Part shown: in pieces, positions 1 to 11,147 of the stretch
Numbering within the stretch: the first letter of the stretch is position 1
How the letters are laid out: every line of letters begins with the position of its first letter
DNA from: Cryoendolithus antarcticus
Taxonomy: Eukaryota > Ascomycota > Dothideomycetes > Cladosporiales > Cladosporiaceae
Direction: 5' to 3'
DNA length: 64,000 bases
Assembly (NCBI GenBank): GCA_002077065.1
Contig: NAJO01000038.1
Coordinates: forward strand, 248,001 to 312,000
Made by a program: the position numbers and the translations under genes
The notes under the pieces: model-generated
The model's input: the letters and a program-made list of their open reading frames with translations, nothing else
Database searches by the model: none
Told to the model about the DNA's origin: nothing

Positions 1-142
1 TTGTGGACAAGTCGTCGATGACAATACCCAGTCTCCCGTTGCGCCTGCGCCATGCTATATATGCAATCTCATACACCCCATGCCGCTCATAAGTACATAT
101 CAAAGTAGTTCTCTTCGAAGGAAATCCGTTCGATCCAGCCCT

Positions 143-2101
143 CTACGATGCTATAGCCTTTTTTTTCGGTGGTGCACTCTTCACAGCTGCCACATTCGCT
201 GCAGTCAAGGGGGTTGCCTTCGCAGTGCCGTTCAGCTTCGGAGGCCCAGTCACAGAGCCTGCTTTTGAAGGTGCAAGTTTGGTAGCCGGCTGTCTTGCTG
301 TCGTGTTCTTCGCGGCGCCGTTCGCATTGCTCGAGGCAGCAGCTGGTGCAATTCCACCAGCCTTCTTCACAACCGGTACACTCTGTGGTCCTTTCGTCTG
401 CGCTCGTGACGCAGCAACCTTCCTGATTGCACCGCCCGCGCTCTGCACAGCAAGCGTACTCAGCGGTCTTGTGACCATGGCTTGCGTGTTCGCCACTCCC
501 GCTTTGGTTTTGACTTTCGATGCCAGCTGCGTCGCCGCGGGAGACTTTGGGCCTTGACCGGCCGAAATTGCCTGCTGCGTCCTGAGCGCGGCTTGCGTGA
601 CATTCTCTCGTGTGGTCGACGGGAGACTCTCCGACACCGATGGCGCGAACTCGACGCGCTTCGCAATCTCTGGATCACCAGACTTTTGCAACGCACGCTT
701 CATGCCCTTCTGCGTCGTCGGCGTGTCAGCAATCAGCTTGTCGTACACTGGCTTCGGCAAAGGCTTCTTCTTATTTGCAGCTTTGATCGCTTGTCGTATA
801 GCTTCCTGACTTGTTGGAGGCGTCGGTGCTTTCCGCATCAGATCTGCAAGATTCATGTGCTGTGCCTTTGCCACTTGACCCAGCAACATATCGAAGTTCA
901 GCGGCTCTGTCATGTCGATTGCTGACAGTGCTCCAGCAGCTGAGGTAATGGGTCCGTAGATGCTCAGGAACTCGTCCCAGCCTCCGCCTTTGACTTCCGT
1001 GGCAATCGCTTTGCGGTGGTTCGGAGGCCTCTTGCCTTTCACTGCTTGCAAGGCTGCCACTGGCTCATCAGCCGGAAATTGCCCAAACTTGTAGAAGTAC
1101 TCCAATATGTAGTCCTTCTCCCGCCATCGATTGCTCAGCCATCTGGCAAACGCTTCGTCAGTCTCCAGTGGGATCTCGGAAATGCGGTATCGTCGCCAGT
1201 ACATGTTGACAGACTTCGGTGGCCGCCCTTCGAACAGCGAAGACTTCAATGTGAACACATCCTGTCCGTACATCCCCTTGGGCACACCCTCGTACGCAAT
1301 CGTACAGTCATACAACCAATTGGTAGTCTGCTTGAGCTCTTGCAAACAGAACTGCAATCCTGTCGATCGCGGCAACAGCTGATGCTTCATGTCCTTCGTC
1401 CCGGTCTTCTTCGCCCATGCCGCAGATTTTTCTCTCGTCACAGCACTCAGATTGGTCCCCTCAGGAAAGATGAGCAACCACATCTTATCCGCCGGATTCT
1501 TCAGACCGTTCAAAGCTCGCTTGAACCGAAACTTGTCAGTTTCCCACTTTCGACTCAAAAAGATGAAATTGTAGAACTGGGCACTCCATCCGAAGATCGG
1601 TATACTCTTGAGAGACTCCTTCAAGATGATGTAGATGTGCCCATGCATCTTGTTAGTATAAGCCACCCACCACAGATACAGCCAATCAGTATATAATTGA
1701 TGGTTCGCCATCAACACCAGCCGATGTGGGAAATTACATTTTAGGGTACCGTCGTCCATCTGGTACAACTGACCCTTCATGCTCTCGTCGCCACTGACCC
1801 TGACAACAGTGGGAGCCCACCATTGCGTGATGGTCGTCATCAGAACCGCGAAAGACTCCTTCGTCCATGCCATATAGGAGTCGTAGAACTTGGGGTCCAC
1901 CAACTTCAACGGGGCACCGATGAATTGGGAAGCCGAGATCGCCATGATGCCAGATAGAAAAGTCGAGCCTGCCGAGAAGGCCCTTTCTGCTTGCCCCATG
2001 GAGCCATGAAGGATGGGATTCGGGTTGTTGGCACCAGACTTCGTGAGCGTGAGGCCACCGCCGGCGTGGCCAGCGTCTGACTTGACTGAGCTCGTGGCCA
2101 T
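143..2101 (-). CDS. 1-acylglycerol-3-phosphate acyltransferase-like (LPLAT) protein
   Basis: Probable membrane-bound lysophospholipid acyltransferase of the PlsC/LPLAT superfamily, 652 residues from the first ATG. The family moves an acyl group from acyl-CoA to a lysophospholipid, usually at the ER. The catalytic H-x4-D motif is visible as NHQLYTD (residues 133-139) and the substrate-binding motif as FPEGT (212-216), with the usual spacing. The order and length of this core resemble fungal lysophosphatidic/lysocardiolipin-type acyltransferases. After about residue 400 comes a long Ala/Lys/Pro/Thr-rich tail that looks disordered and is not part of the enzyme family core. The frame is open 32 codons further upstream but has no ATG there, so I start at 2101; an upstream exon is possible. 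The substrate cannot be decided from sequence. Confidence 0.85.
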   Translation of the reverse strand: MATSSVKSDAGHAGGGLTLTKSGANNPNPILHGSMGQAERAFSAGSTFLSGIMAISASQFIGAPLKLVDPKFYDSYMAWTKESFAVLMTTITQWWAPTVVRVSGDESMKGQLYQMDDGTLKCNFPHRLVLMANHQLYTDWLYLWWVAYTNKMHGHIYIILKESLKSIPIFGWSAQFYNFIFLSRKWETDKFRFKRALNGLKNPADKMWLLIFPEGTNLSAVTREKSAAWAKKTGTKDMKHQLLPRSTGLQFCLQELKQTTNWLYDCTIAYEGVPKGMYGQDVFTLKSSLFEGRPPKSVNMYWRRYRISEIPLETDEAFARWLSNRWREKDYILEYFYKFGQFPADEPVAALQAVKGKRPPNHRKAIATEVKGGGWDEFLSIYGPITSAAGALSAIDMTEPLNFDMLLGQVAKAQHMNLADLMRKAPTPPTSQEAIRQAIKAANKKKPLPKPVYDKLIADTPTTQKGMKRALQKSGDPEIAKRVEFAPSVSESLPSTTRENVTQAALRTQQAISAGQGPKSPAATQLASKVKTKAGVANTQAMVTRPLSTLAVQSAGGAIRKVAASRAQTKGPQSVPVVKKAGGIAPAAASSNANGAAKNTTARQPATKLAPSKAGSVTGPPKLNGTAKATPLTAANVAAVKSAPPKKKAIAS

Positions 2102-2586
2102 GTTGGAGATATGCCAGGGATTCAGATTGTGAATATCAATGTCGTCCAGATCATCGCTTCGGCCGTTGTTGTAACGGTTTATACTCCTCCGTGACAATTA
2201 TCAGAGAGTGAGGTCGGATGTTATCATCTCGCCTCGCCTACACGTTACATGGCTGCCGTCGTCGTCAGGAAACGACACGGCTGGTCCAGCCACACCCAAT
2301 CCATGCTGCTGTGGCACCGCACATCCCTGTCGCAGCATCCAGGTTTCCCTGCCCTGTGACGTAGGCCCTACCGGGGGAGAAATAGGCCTGGGCGCCACAC
2401 GCGAATAGCTACGCACACGTCCAGCCTCTCTTGTGGTCCTGCCTGTGATTGTATCTTCAAAGAAAGAGCATCCTCTTATTCACATACCACACCTTCCACG
2501 CGACCAATTCTCAAGCCACAGTGCCACACGCCTACCAACGGTCTACTAAACTCAATCCCCACAACACCTCACGCGACTACCACACA
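2102..2586. other. intergenic, divergent promoter region
   Basis: About 485 bases between two divergently transcribed genes (acyltransferase on minus, small unknown protein on plus). No further gene is supported. The region must hold both promoters and 5' leaders; no specific site is recognised. Confidence 0.5.
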
Positions 2587-3218
2587 ATGGCAACCAAACT
2601 CCAGTCCAACGGCGCCGCTAAGGCGCCAAACGGCGTTGCTGCACCCAAGAGGCCCACGACGACACGGGCACCCGTGAAGAAGGCGGCACCGGGCACAACT
2701 GTGCGACCCAAGAGCGCAAAGCCCATCCAGAACAAAGCCGCATCAGTAGCTGGCGACAACCCAAGCCAAGGTGTGGGTGGCGCGTATGCCATAATGGCGT
2801 CTCGCATTGCGAACCGTGTGGCCGAGATGGCGGAGAGCATTACTTTCGTTGAGAGGTACGTCACTCAGACTTCCAATTACTCCAATATTCCCCTCGAGAC
2901 TAACGAATATACAGACAAAAGCCACAAGCCCCTGCATCTCAGCTCGAGTCCGTCCCTGAAGAGAAAAAGAAGCCCCGCAAGCTCGAGATGCGTCTCCCCC
3001 CGTCGGCATCCGACAGCATAGCCTTCTCGGCACCATTCCTCGACAACACACTACAGATGATGCTCCAGCTGCAGAACCGCATGTTGACGAGCACCGCCAA
3101 GCTGAGCAAGAGCGAGGGCGTGGACGAGCAGGTCGTCAAGGAGAATGCTGCTCAGAGCGCGGAGCTGAGTCGCATCATTGCGATGATCTGTGCGGAGAAG
3201 GCAAGGCAGGGGTCGTAG
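2587..3218 (+). CDS. small unknown protein, two exons
   Basis: Exons 2587-2855 and 2915-3218 encode about 190 residues. The 59-nt intron has a GTACGT donor, a near-perfect branch site (ACTAACG) and an ACAG acceptor, and splicing joins the frames exactly. The N-terminal 60 residues are Ala/Lys/Pro/Thr-rich and basic, so probably disordered. The rest is predicted helical: a stretch around residues 70-90, a Lys-rich charged linker after the intron, and a C-terminal helix with Leu/Met/Gln and Glu/Lys. I recognise no domain and no catalytic motif. The regular intron and sustained frame support a real gene; the function is unknown. Confidence 0.7.
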
Positions 3219-3656
3219 GTCTCTCTACAGGATCGAACGTAGTGTAACGAGGAGTGCTTGGTGACGAAAGCGAAGTCACGAACGGGCATCTGCGGTGTAT
3301 TATGTATGCTATGCAAGGCGTATGGAGTCATGTAGGGTAGCATCTATACTATCAATCTAGCGGTCGAGCAACCAAACGGCTATTCAGTAGCGAAAGTGAT
3401 TGAGCGATACCTTTCCCTATGCCTATATCCACCGAAGGTCAGAAGAGCCTGGTGCGACAACAAATTCGCCCACAATGATGCCAGTTTGAGAGAATACACT
3501 GTTTTTCAAAGCCTTTGCTCTGCATTCGGAACTTTTGTTAGTAGTCGGAACCCTCACGGATACGGCAATGCAGCGTTCCACTGCCCGGGGCAAGCATATG
3601 AGCCCGTCATCTATGTTACGATTTTGGAGAGAGCCAAGGTATTATCCATGACCTGC
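3219..3656. other. intergenic, between convergent genes
   Basis: About 440 bases between the 3' ends of two convergent genes. A short open frame on the plus strand (3396-3689) has no recognisable features. I see nothing else. Confidence 0.5.
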
Positions 3657-5621
3657 CTAAGCATCATCGTCGTCTCCCCATCTACTTGAATGCTCTCCAT
3701 CCCTCACCGGCATAGTCACATGGCGGCTCAATGTCGTCTCCAAGACCTCGCTCCTCGGCTCAACAAATTGCCGCAGGCACCATCCAATAGGCGTTGCATG
3801 GATTCGCTTCAGTCCCTCAGCGTCTATGCATGAGGAGCGAAGATAGATCTTCTGATTTTGCGAGTCGGCACGCTCGTACACCGAGTCTGATATGCCAAAA
3901 GCAATCAGTCGTAGTCTGGATCGCGGCAGCCCAGTGTCGGTTGACACGGCTCCAGTTGCTGGAGGTCCTGTGAGAGCGGTATCGATTGTATGTGAGGCAA
4001 AAGAGTGAAAGAGCTGAGTCGCATAGCCTTGGAGGAGGGTCTCGTACTGGATGCGGGGCAGGTGAGCAGGGCTTTTGTTCGTCGGCCAGGAGCTGATGTG
4101 CAATGTCACGACATCGTGGAGGCTGCTCACAGCCGTCTCAAATGCGGTCCAATCTGATGTAGGCGCCTTGAAGATGCTGCGTTCGGGCCAGGCGCAGCTT
4201 AGTTGCTTCAGCGACTTGGCAGCTTTGCAGATCTTATCGAGACTCTCTGTGTCGTAGACGAGCTCCGCATGCTCACTTGGACTTGTCCGGCTGATTGAAC
4301 CAAGTGGATCGTTTGATCCGTGGATGCTGAGAAGCTCGAGTGTCTTGCCGTGGCTTGCGATGCCTGCTGCACCCGGCAAAGCTTTCACGCATTGCATGTC
4401 GATCAGGAGGTCCTCAACGCCGGAGACAAGGCACAGTAGACCGTCCAGCGCTAGCAGTGCCTCGTTCTCTTCGTTGTCTTGATGCTGTACCTCGAGCACT
4501 CTGAGCTTGCGAGGTAGATTTTGAGCTCTACTCAACTCGCCGAACAGCGTTTCCGCAGCGGGGCACTGGTAGACACGTAGATGCTCCATCTTCTGGAAGT
4601 CTACAAACTTACACCATGTGCTGGCACAGTAACGCATGTTGATGCAATGTAGACGGAGTCTGGTCAGGCATTCGAACGGCTTGCACTTGTCGAACGGCAG
4701 CATATGTGCGAACAACGTCCCAGTCAGGAGGCCATGTCCGGTAGCTGAGTCATTGAGCTCACGAGGTACGATGCGGTTAGGCGACGGGCTATGTGACCCA
4801 CCAATATCGAAATGAGGGTGAAGGATGAGCTCTTCTAGCTTCTCCGCCGTGTTCTCGATGAAGATGCGCGAGTGCTCCAGAGTTTCTCGTGTCTCTGGGT
4901 AGACTGCCAGTCTACGCGCATGGTCGAAGAGATTGTGTTGCTTGATAAAGTCGGCTTTCAGCTCAGTCGCGAATGGTCGATCAAGCTGCATGACCTCCAA
5001 CCATGTCATCTTCCTCTGTGTCTTGTACAAGAGAATCAGATTATCTGCCGAGAAATTCTTCCATGGACACCAGCTGTGAGACGTCAGTCAACATGCTCCT
5101 TCAACGATGCGCGCCTCGACTCAGCCATACCTGAACTCCTCGAGGATATCGCGCGGTATCATCTCTAAAATCATCCGCGTTGCAAAGGTCGCCTGTACCT
5201 CCTGATTGCAAGTATCCTCCACATTTGCAAGATACAAACGCAGCACCCTCATCCATCTCAATCCAATGTTGCGTGAGCTCAAGAAAGCAGCGAGCTTCGT
5301 ATCGTTGGCACTGCCCAGGTCCAAAGCGACTGACTCGTAGAGGAACTGCACAGCGACCTCATGAAGCTCTTTGTCGACCAAACAAACGTTCCGCAAGTCG
5401 GTGGGCCGCCATATGTTACTGATGATCGATTGCTTGAGCTCTGTAGGAAGTGTATCGAATGTCTTCTTGCCGATTGGCGGAGGTGTTCGTACGCGACTCG
5501 TAGTAGGCCTGGTGACTGCCGATGCTTCTAAGGTCGCGTTGGCCTCTGTCTCTGTATCGGGTTGGCTGGTTCCCACTTTGCTGGTACCAGTGATAACGAC
5601 TGTATTCTCGTCGTCCGCCAT
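3657..5621 (-). CDS. F-box domain protein
   Basis: Exons 5621-5131 and 5073-3657 encode 635 residues. The 57-nt intron (GTATGG donor, TGACTGAC branch, CACAG acceptor) joins codons cleanly. An F-box-like segment lies at about residues 54-100: Phe-Asp-x-Leu-Pro-x-Glu-Leu, then Ile-Ile, then a Leu-x-x-Val-Cys-Leu-Val-Asp-Lys stretch. F-box proteins bind Skp1 and act as substrate adaptors of SCF ubiquitin ligases. The remaining 500 residues have the Leu-rich scattered pattern of fungal F-box/LRR-like proteins, but no regular repeat can be read by eye. The N-terminus (first 50 residues) is Thr/Ser-rich. The target is unknown; such genes are numerous and fast-evolving in filamentous fungi. Confidence 0.8.
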
Positions 5622-6318
5622 ACCGCCGTTTCCCCAAGTGATCGAACGCTCTTATGCTACTACAAGTGTACTCGCAGTCGTGAAATCTGTGGCCTGAGAT
5701 TGGTGAGAGAACCCTTTGTGTTCAAGACTCTCACAAACACCTCGATGTGCGCTTGACTACCGCAGGCAAGCTGATATGCGCTTAAGCCAAATTCCGCTTT
5801 TCTGGAGAGAAGTGTATTGCTTCGATCGTAAGGATGTCGGAGTCTTGATGGCGGTGGAGGGAGGTCTTTGTACAACTCCCTATCTAGCGATGAAGATATA
5901 AAGGGCATCTGATGATGTCTGAGTAGTGAAGAGATACTTCTAGATGTGAGTGAGGCAGTGTGGAAGGCTGTGAGGCGCATTGCGATGTCGAACGGAGCAT
6001 TATTGCTGAGGCAGCAACCACCACACCGGTGAAGCTCCAGCTGCCTCACTTGGAGCTTGTCTCACATTTAGCGCAGCCGTTCAAGCACTTTACGGATCAA
6101 AGTAAGCAGTACATTGACATTGATGTGTGAAGGTGGATAGCCTGAATAATATATCAACGAAGGGGAGCATAGCATAGGTAGCCATTGATATCACGTCACA
6201 AAGTGGACGCCAGTTGAAGATGAACTTTCACATTTGATCTCTACCGACTTTACCAGCAAGTATATCTCTTCACCACTGATGTAGTAGGCTAGCTATATGA
6301 AAGGAGGACTAATCCGCC
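5622..6318. other. intergenic, divergent promoter region
   Basis: About 700 bases between the F-box gene (minus) and the SET gene (plus). A 129-codon open frame on the minus strand (5660-6049) has no domain-like content and is probably chance. No regulatory site is recognised. Confidence 0.45.
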
Positions 6319-7029
6319 ATGTCCGATAATGTCACCGGCAACATCAAGACGCAACTTCCAGTCCCTTCCAATTGGCCTGAAGACATCGCCTATCTCAATG
6401 ACCTGACCTACTCTGCCGCCGTCACATCCGAGCAACGCACAGCACTGGGTCGTACAACGACCGACCTTGAAGGCCATGCACGCATCACGGCAGAGCAGAT
6501 CGCCACTACCCAGAGCCGAGCTCGCATCCGGATCATCTCAGACCCCAAACACCCAGCCCACAAGCAACGAGGTCTATTTACAGCCAGCGACCTCCCTCCA
6601 GACTCCTTCATACTCCTCTATCAAGGCCACGTGCACACCAACTCCCTCTCGGACACAAACTCCAAATCAGACTACGACCTCTCGCTCGACCGGCTGCTCG
6701 ACCTTTCCGTAGACGCCTGCTCGTCAGGCAACGAGTCTCGCTTCTGTAATGACTATCGCGGCATCACAGAGCGGCCTAACGCAGAGTTCCGAGACTGCTT
6801 CATTCAGGTGCCTAGTGAGAAGCGGGCTGGCGGGAGTAAGTGGGAGAGGCGCGTTGGGATCTTCGTGCTGAGTGCTGGCAATGCTGGACTGCGGAAGAAG
6901 GGGATTAGGGAGGGCGAGGAGGTGTGCGTGAGCTATGGAAAGCAGTACTGGGAGAGCAGGAAGGTCGTGGCAGGGTTCAGGAAGGATGCTGAAATGCTGA
7001 GAGTGGCGACCGCCGCGCTGGAGCTGTGA
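6319..7029 (+). CDS. SET domain protein
   Basis: Single-exon gene of 236 residues. The SET lysine-methyltransferase fold is indicated by three blocks in order: an RGLF-type Gly motif near residue 84 (after a Lys-Gln-Arg stretch), a cofactor-side block with Asn-Glu-Ser-Arg-Phe-Cys-Asn-Asp and Arg-Pro-Asn-Ala-Glu-Phe at about 138-156, and Gly-Glu-Glu-Val-Cys-Val-Ser-Tyr-Gly-Lys-x-Tyr-Trp near 200-212. The last matches the conserved end of SET domains with the catalytic-site Tyr. There are no pre-SET or post-SET cysteine clusters. Similar short SET proteins occur widely in filamentous ascomycetes. Whether the substrate is a histone or another protein cannot be told. Confidence 0.85.
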   Translation: MSDNVTGNIKTQLPVPSNWPEDIAYLNDLTYSAAVTSEQRTALGRTTTDLEGHARITAEQIATTQSRARIRIISDPKHPAHKQRGLFTASDLPPDSFILLYQGHVHTNSLSDTNSKSDYDLSLDRLLDLSVDACSSGNESRFCNDYRGITERPNAEFRDCFIQVPSEKRAGGSKWERRVGIFVLSAGNAGLRKKGIREGEEVCVSYGKQYWESRKVVAGFRKDAEMLRVATAALEL

Positions 7030-7111
7030 TGTGAGGTGAGGCGAGACCACAACTGTCTTTCAACTTCATTTTGATATGGCTGGTCAAGCTGGCGTGGCCA
7101 GAAGTTTGTCT

Positions 7112-8883
7112 CTACGAACGGAATCGGCTATAGAGATTGAGTATCACCTGGCGCTCTGAATACGCGCTGTCTGATGTCAGTGGAACAATCATCTGAAGGA
7201 AGGATCGACTGGGGAGGACTCACACGAAGCCAGCAAAGAATGCCCCGATTCCGCCCACACGCAGGAGATCCCCGAGTAAGCCGTATGCTGCACCGTACTT
7301 CTGCGTCTGGCTCAAGACAACAGGCACCACCGCAGTTGCTGCAATGGCGTACGGAGAGGGTAGCAAGGACGCCATGTCGAAGTCCTGTCACGGAGGTCAG
7401 CATGAGACAAGGATGTGAGCGCAGCAGTGCGGCTTACGACGTTGCGCTCGCTGAAGTAGCTCTTGACATAATCCAGGTTAAAGACAATCCTCAAAACCAT
7501 ATTGACACAATTCGCGTATATCAATCCCTCAGCTCCATGTCCAAGCACCTGCATGAAAGCGTATGCACTGCCAGCAAATCCAGCAAAGAACACCCCCATC
7601 CAAATGCTCTGTCTTCGCAAGTCTTTCGTCGATGCCGTAGCAGCAACGAATGCCTCGCTGACGCCGTTGATTGCGAGAAGAGGTATGTAGTAGCAGTAAG
7701 TACCGAGCACTTCGCCAGCGCCAGTGCTAGACCATTTGGGCCCGGCCACTAAGTTGAGAAGCAGCGGTGCTGCTGATGGTCCGACGGCGAATGCGATCAG
7801 TGACATGATTCCGTAGGCCCGGAGGAGGTCTTGGAGCACCGTAGCTGCTTGCTGGAAACGCGGCTCAGGTCCTACAGTCTTCTCTTTGACCGTCTTTGGC
7901 TTCTCACTCGCATTGCCATCGGGCATATCCGCACACAGCTTAGCGAAGAGATTGCGGGAGCTATCTTCGATGGGTCGGAAGAGCATGCGTGCGATCAGGC
8001 CGCCATAGTTGGCAGATAGGGCGTACATGCCGGTGTCTTTGAGAGTGGCCAGAGCTGTAATGAGGTATTTGTCGCCTTCCGTGAGCACATACTTGATACC
8101 AGTCTGCAAGTACAACGAGAGGCTGAGTGACAGCAAAGGCTTCGAGAACAGGCCAAAGGCGTAGGAAACATCAGGACTGTAGGAACATCAATGAGATATT
8201 GACTTACATGCAAATGTGCATACTACACACCTAGATTCTATCTTGCGTGGCAGGAGCGCGAAGCCCTTGCTGCGCGCAGTAGCCCTCGTCTGGCTGAGGT
8301 ACACAACATTCAATGAAGCAGAATAGGCAAGCTCGCCAACGGCGAATGGCAATAACCCAAGATCAACAGAATTGTAGCGACTCCAGAACACAAGGCCAGC
8401 AGTAGCAAGAGTCTTCATCACGACCGCGGTCGCCTCGGCAGAAGCCCGTACTTTGTACAGCATGTTCTGCTGCACGGCCACAAACCCCGGCTCAGAGACC
8501 AACTCAATCATACAAGCAAAGTGCGCGATCTTCATAGCAACATGTAGGTTCGGCACATCCGGTAGAGTGGTCCTGAGGTACACCTGAGCCAGCGTGAAGC
8601 CAATGAGCCCTCCAGCGGGAATTGACAGGTAAGAGAGATTGATCGCCGCTTGCACGCCGCCATCTGAACGTCGCTGCGTGGCTATGCGGAGACTTTCACG
8701 GGCGAAGTAGAGCGTTGAGATGACGAAGAGCTCGAGCTGGACCGAGACGCCTAGAAGTTCTGGCGAGAGGAAGCGGAGCAGGATTTGGTTCAGGGCGAAA
8801 GTGAGTGCTCGCGAGCCCATTTGCAGTAGAATAAGGAATGTTGCACCTCTGGCCGAGGCCGAGACTGAGTCGTCGGTGGCCAT
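7112..8883 (-). CDS. RFT1: RFT1 family ER membrane protein (N-glycosylation)
   Basis: Multi-pass ER membrane protein of the Rft1 family, needed for handling of the Man5GlcNAc2-PP-dolichol intermediate in N-glycosylation; whether it is itself the flippase is debated. Exons 8883-8231, 8176-7438, 7384-7224 and a short last exon encode about 535 residues. Family-typical blocks are visible: an N-terminal stretch with Gly-Ala-Thr-Phe-Leu and Asn-Gln-x-Leu-Leu-Arg, the Ala-Arg-Glu-x-x-Arg motif, and Gly-x-Lys-x-x-Leu-Thr-Glu-Gly-Asp-Lys after intron 1. Introns are 52-57 nt; the first has a GTGTGT donor. The last acceptor is ambiguous: CAG at 7167 leads to a stop at 7112 (my choice), while CAG four bases upstream leads to a different tail and a stop at 7128. 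Confidence 0.92.
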
Positions 8884-9205
8884 TGTGATGGCGTAAGTCG
8901 TTTCGTTCGAAGGATGAACGTCAAGTCAATAACACGTACTGTCAAGTTAATAGTGGAGGCGCTCGACACGGAAATCCGTGACGATACGGCTCGTCACGTG
9001 CCGGCGTTTCTCACCTCGGCACGGCTTCGCTGTTCGTCCACAGTCGTGTCGATCGTGACTCTCATGATCTGTACAGTATGCGGTGCAGATTGGAGCCAAG
9101 CAGCAAATTGGAGATGTATCGATACCATTCGCTGTCCGGCACGTAATTCTCTGGCTGGGTCAGGTGGCTATTCGATCACTAAGAGTCCAATACCGGAATC
9201 TCAAG
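8884..9205. other. intergenic, divergent promoter region
   Basis: About 320 bases shared by RFT1 (minus) and PEX7 (plus). The PEX7 frame is open for 41 codons upstream without an ATG, which I read as leader. No specific site is recognised. Confidence 0.5.
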
Positions 9206-10225
9206 ATGCTCGAATTCAGAACCGCGGGCTTCAACCCCTATAGCGTCAAGTATTCTCCCTTCTTCGACTCTCGGATCGCTGTAGGGGCAGGAGCAAATTT
9301 TGGACTAGTTGGGAATGGTCGACTCTTTATCCTGAACCTCACGTCCAATGGCATCGTCTGTGAGAAGTTCTTCGAAACGCAGGATTGCCTCTTCGACATT
9401 GCGTGGTCTGAGCAGCATGAGAACCAAATCCTGACGGCTGGTGGCGACGGAAGCATCAAGTTGTTCGACATCGGCGTTGGCGAGTTCCCTGTAGCAGGTT
9501 GGCAGGAGCACAGCCGGGAAGTCTTCTCGGTCCACTGGAACCTCGTCAACAAGGCGACGTTCTTGTCATCAAGCTGGGATGGTACGATCAAGATCTGGAC
9601 GCCGGAACGGAAAGAGAGTGTCACGACCCTACCTGTACATTCGTGCGTCTATTCTGCACAATTCAGTCCACATCACCCAGAGATCGTGACTTCGGTCTCG
9701 CGCGACTCACATCTCCGAGTTTTCGATCTGCGATCGAAGCCCAGTGCACAAAATCACATGACGCTTGCTATACCGATCCATGCGCCGCCCAAAGTGCCGG
9801 TGGTAGGCTACTCAAGTGGCAGCGTCGGACCGACCGAGTGTCTAACCCACGACTGGAATAAGTACCGCGACTCCGTCCTCGCAACTGCAGGTGTAGACGG
9901 GGTGATCCGCACATTCGATCTTCGAAGTCCGTCCGGTCCGGTGAACTTCCTCACAGGGCACGAGTACGCGGTGCGGAAAGTTAGCTGGAGCCCGCATCTC
10001 AGCGATGTGCTTCTCAGTGCTAGCTACGATATGACTTGCCGGGTCTGGACGGATGGATCGAACGATCAGGGAGGTCAGGCGAGGGAACTAGGACGAATGG
10101 ACGCCCATACAGAATTCGCTATGGGCGTTGACTGGTGTTTGTTCGGCGCCGAAGGGTGGTGTGCGAGCTGTGCCTGGGACGAGAGGGTACTGGTGTGGGA
10201 CGTTCGGGAGTTCATGCGCACGTGA
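9206..10225 (+). CDS. PEX7: peroxisomal targeting signal 2 receptor Pex7
   Basis: WD40 protein of 339 residues that carries PTS2-tagged matrix proteins from cytosol to peroxisome. The start is the ATG at 9206, giving the typical Pex7 N-terminus (Met-Leu-Glu-Phe-Arg-Thr, then Tyr-Ser-Val-Lys-Tyr-Ser-Pro-Phe). WD-type repeat ends can be read throughout, such as Gly-Gly-Asp-Gly-Ser-Ile-Lys-Leu-Phe-Asp, Ser-Trp-Asp-Gly-Thr-Ile-Lys-Ile-Trp and Ser-Arg-Asp-Ser-His-Leu-Arg-Val-Phe-Asp. The last repeat ends in Trp-Asp-Glu-Arg-Val-Leu-Val-Trp-Asp. Length and blade order fit the family. No intron is needed. Confidence in Pex7 over other WD40 proteins is high because of the N-terminal block and the Glu-His-x-Arg-Glu-Val-Phe-Ser repeat. 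Confidence 0.92.
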   Translation: MLEFRTAGFNPYSVKYSPFFDSRIAVGAGANFGLVGNGRLFILNLTSNGIVCEKFFETQDCLFDIAWSEQHENQILTAGGDGSIKLFDIGVGEFPVAGWQEHSREVFSVHWNLVNKATFLSSSWDGTIKIWTPERKESVTTLPVHSCVYSAQFSPHHPEIVTSVSRDSHLRVFDLRSKPSAQNHMTLAIPIHAPPKVPVVGYSSGSVGPTECLTHDWNKYRDSVLATAGVDGVIRTFDLRSPSGPVNFLTGHEYAVRKVSWSPHLSDVLLSASYDMTCRVWTDGSNDQGGQARELGRMDAHTEFAMGVDWCLFGAEGWCASCAWDERVLVWDVREFMRT

Positions 10226-10335
10226 GCGCAGTGTCGTGCGAATACGAAACCACAGCTTGCCTTCGAAAGACGAGACTGGGATCAAGTGGGACGATCAACT
10301 TCGAAGCTATTTGGCTGCCTATGCTGAGCTCCATA

Positions 10336-11147
10336 TCATACGCTATCAAGCTGTCTCGCGACCTCGACAAAGCCCTCTTCGCTTTCTCTGACCCAAACAT
10401 CGACCAGTCCCTCCCGATCCTTCAGCTCAGGATGCCGCTCTTCCTGCCTCCTCTCGACATACACTGTCTTCAGTCCACATGCTCGGGCACCTACCAGATC
10501 ATCGAGATGCGCGGCCACCATCGCGCATTCCTCCGGCTTTAGTCCCAGTCTTTCTGCAGCACCAAGATAGATCTTTGGATTCGGCTTGTAGGAGTTGAAG
10601 AGCTCAGCTGAAAAGATCTGCGAGAAGGGCATCCCGCTGTGCTTCACCATGTCTTCGATCAGAGACATGTTGCCGTTCGTAAGAGTGACGGTGATGAGGC
10701 CTGCTTTGTTCAGAGCTGCAAGGCCGTCGACGATGTCAGTCCAGGGGTCTAAGCGGTGCCAGATGAGGCTGAGGTCAACTGTCTGTGAATCCGAGAGTAG
10801 CGAGCCCAAACCATGTTCACTGAGCAATTCTCGGAGGGAGTCGAGGTGGTGCTCATCGACTGTCTTGAACGGTATCGAGCCGTTGGCTGCAGCGAGGGAT
10901 TTGGTGAAGGTCAGGTAGGAATTGCGCCAGGATTGGGCGAAGGTGGCCCAGAAGTCGGCGTTCTTCCGTAGTGGTCAGCAAGGCTCATCTGAAGATTATG
11001 AGAAGTGAATGACACGCAACGCACTTTGGTCGTTTCGCCAGCTCCCTTAGCAGCCGCGGTCAAAGCTTCAGTGACGGTCTTCCGCCAGTCAACGCAAGTC
11101 CCAAAGACATCGAAGAGAAGCGCCTTGGGACGCTGAGTGAGCGGCAT
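10336..11147 (-). CDS. haloacid dehalogenase type II-like hydrolase
   Basis: Exons 11147-11025 and 10962-10336 (62-nt intron, GTGCGT donor) encode 249 residues. HAD-superfamily motifs are present: motif I Asp13-Val-Phe-Gly-Thr with the nucleophile Asp, motif II Thr-Asn-Gly-Asn, a motif III Lys in Ser-Tyr-Lys-Pro-Asn-Pro, and the class-typical Val-Ala-Ala-His-x-x-Asp-Leu block. These patterns fit (S)-2-haloacid dehalogenases, which hydrolyse 2-halo-acids, and their fungal relatives of unknown substrate. Its 3' end faces PEX7 with about 110 bases between. The natural substrate is not known from sequence. Confidence 0.9.

Noticed and set aside
5660..6049. A 129-codon minus-strand frame upstream of the F-box gene
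   Set aside because: No recognisable motif, lies in a promoter interval, and ends without support from splicing or paralogues.
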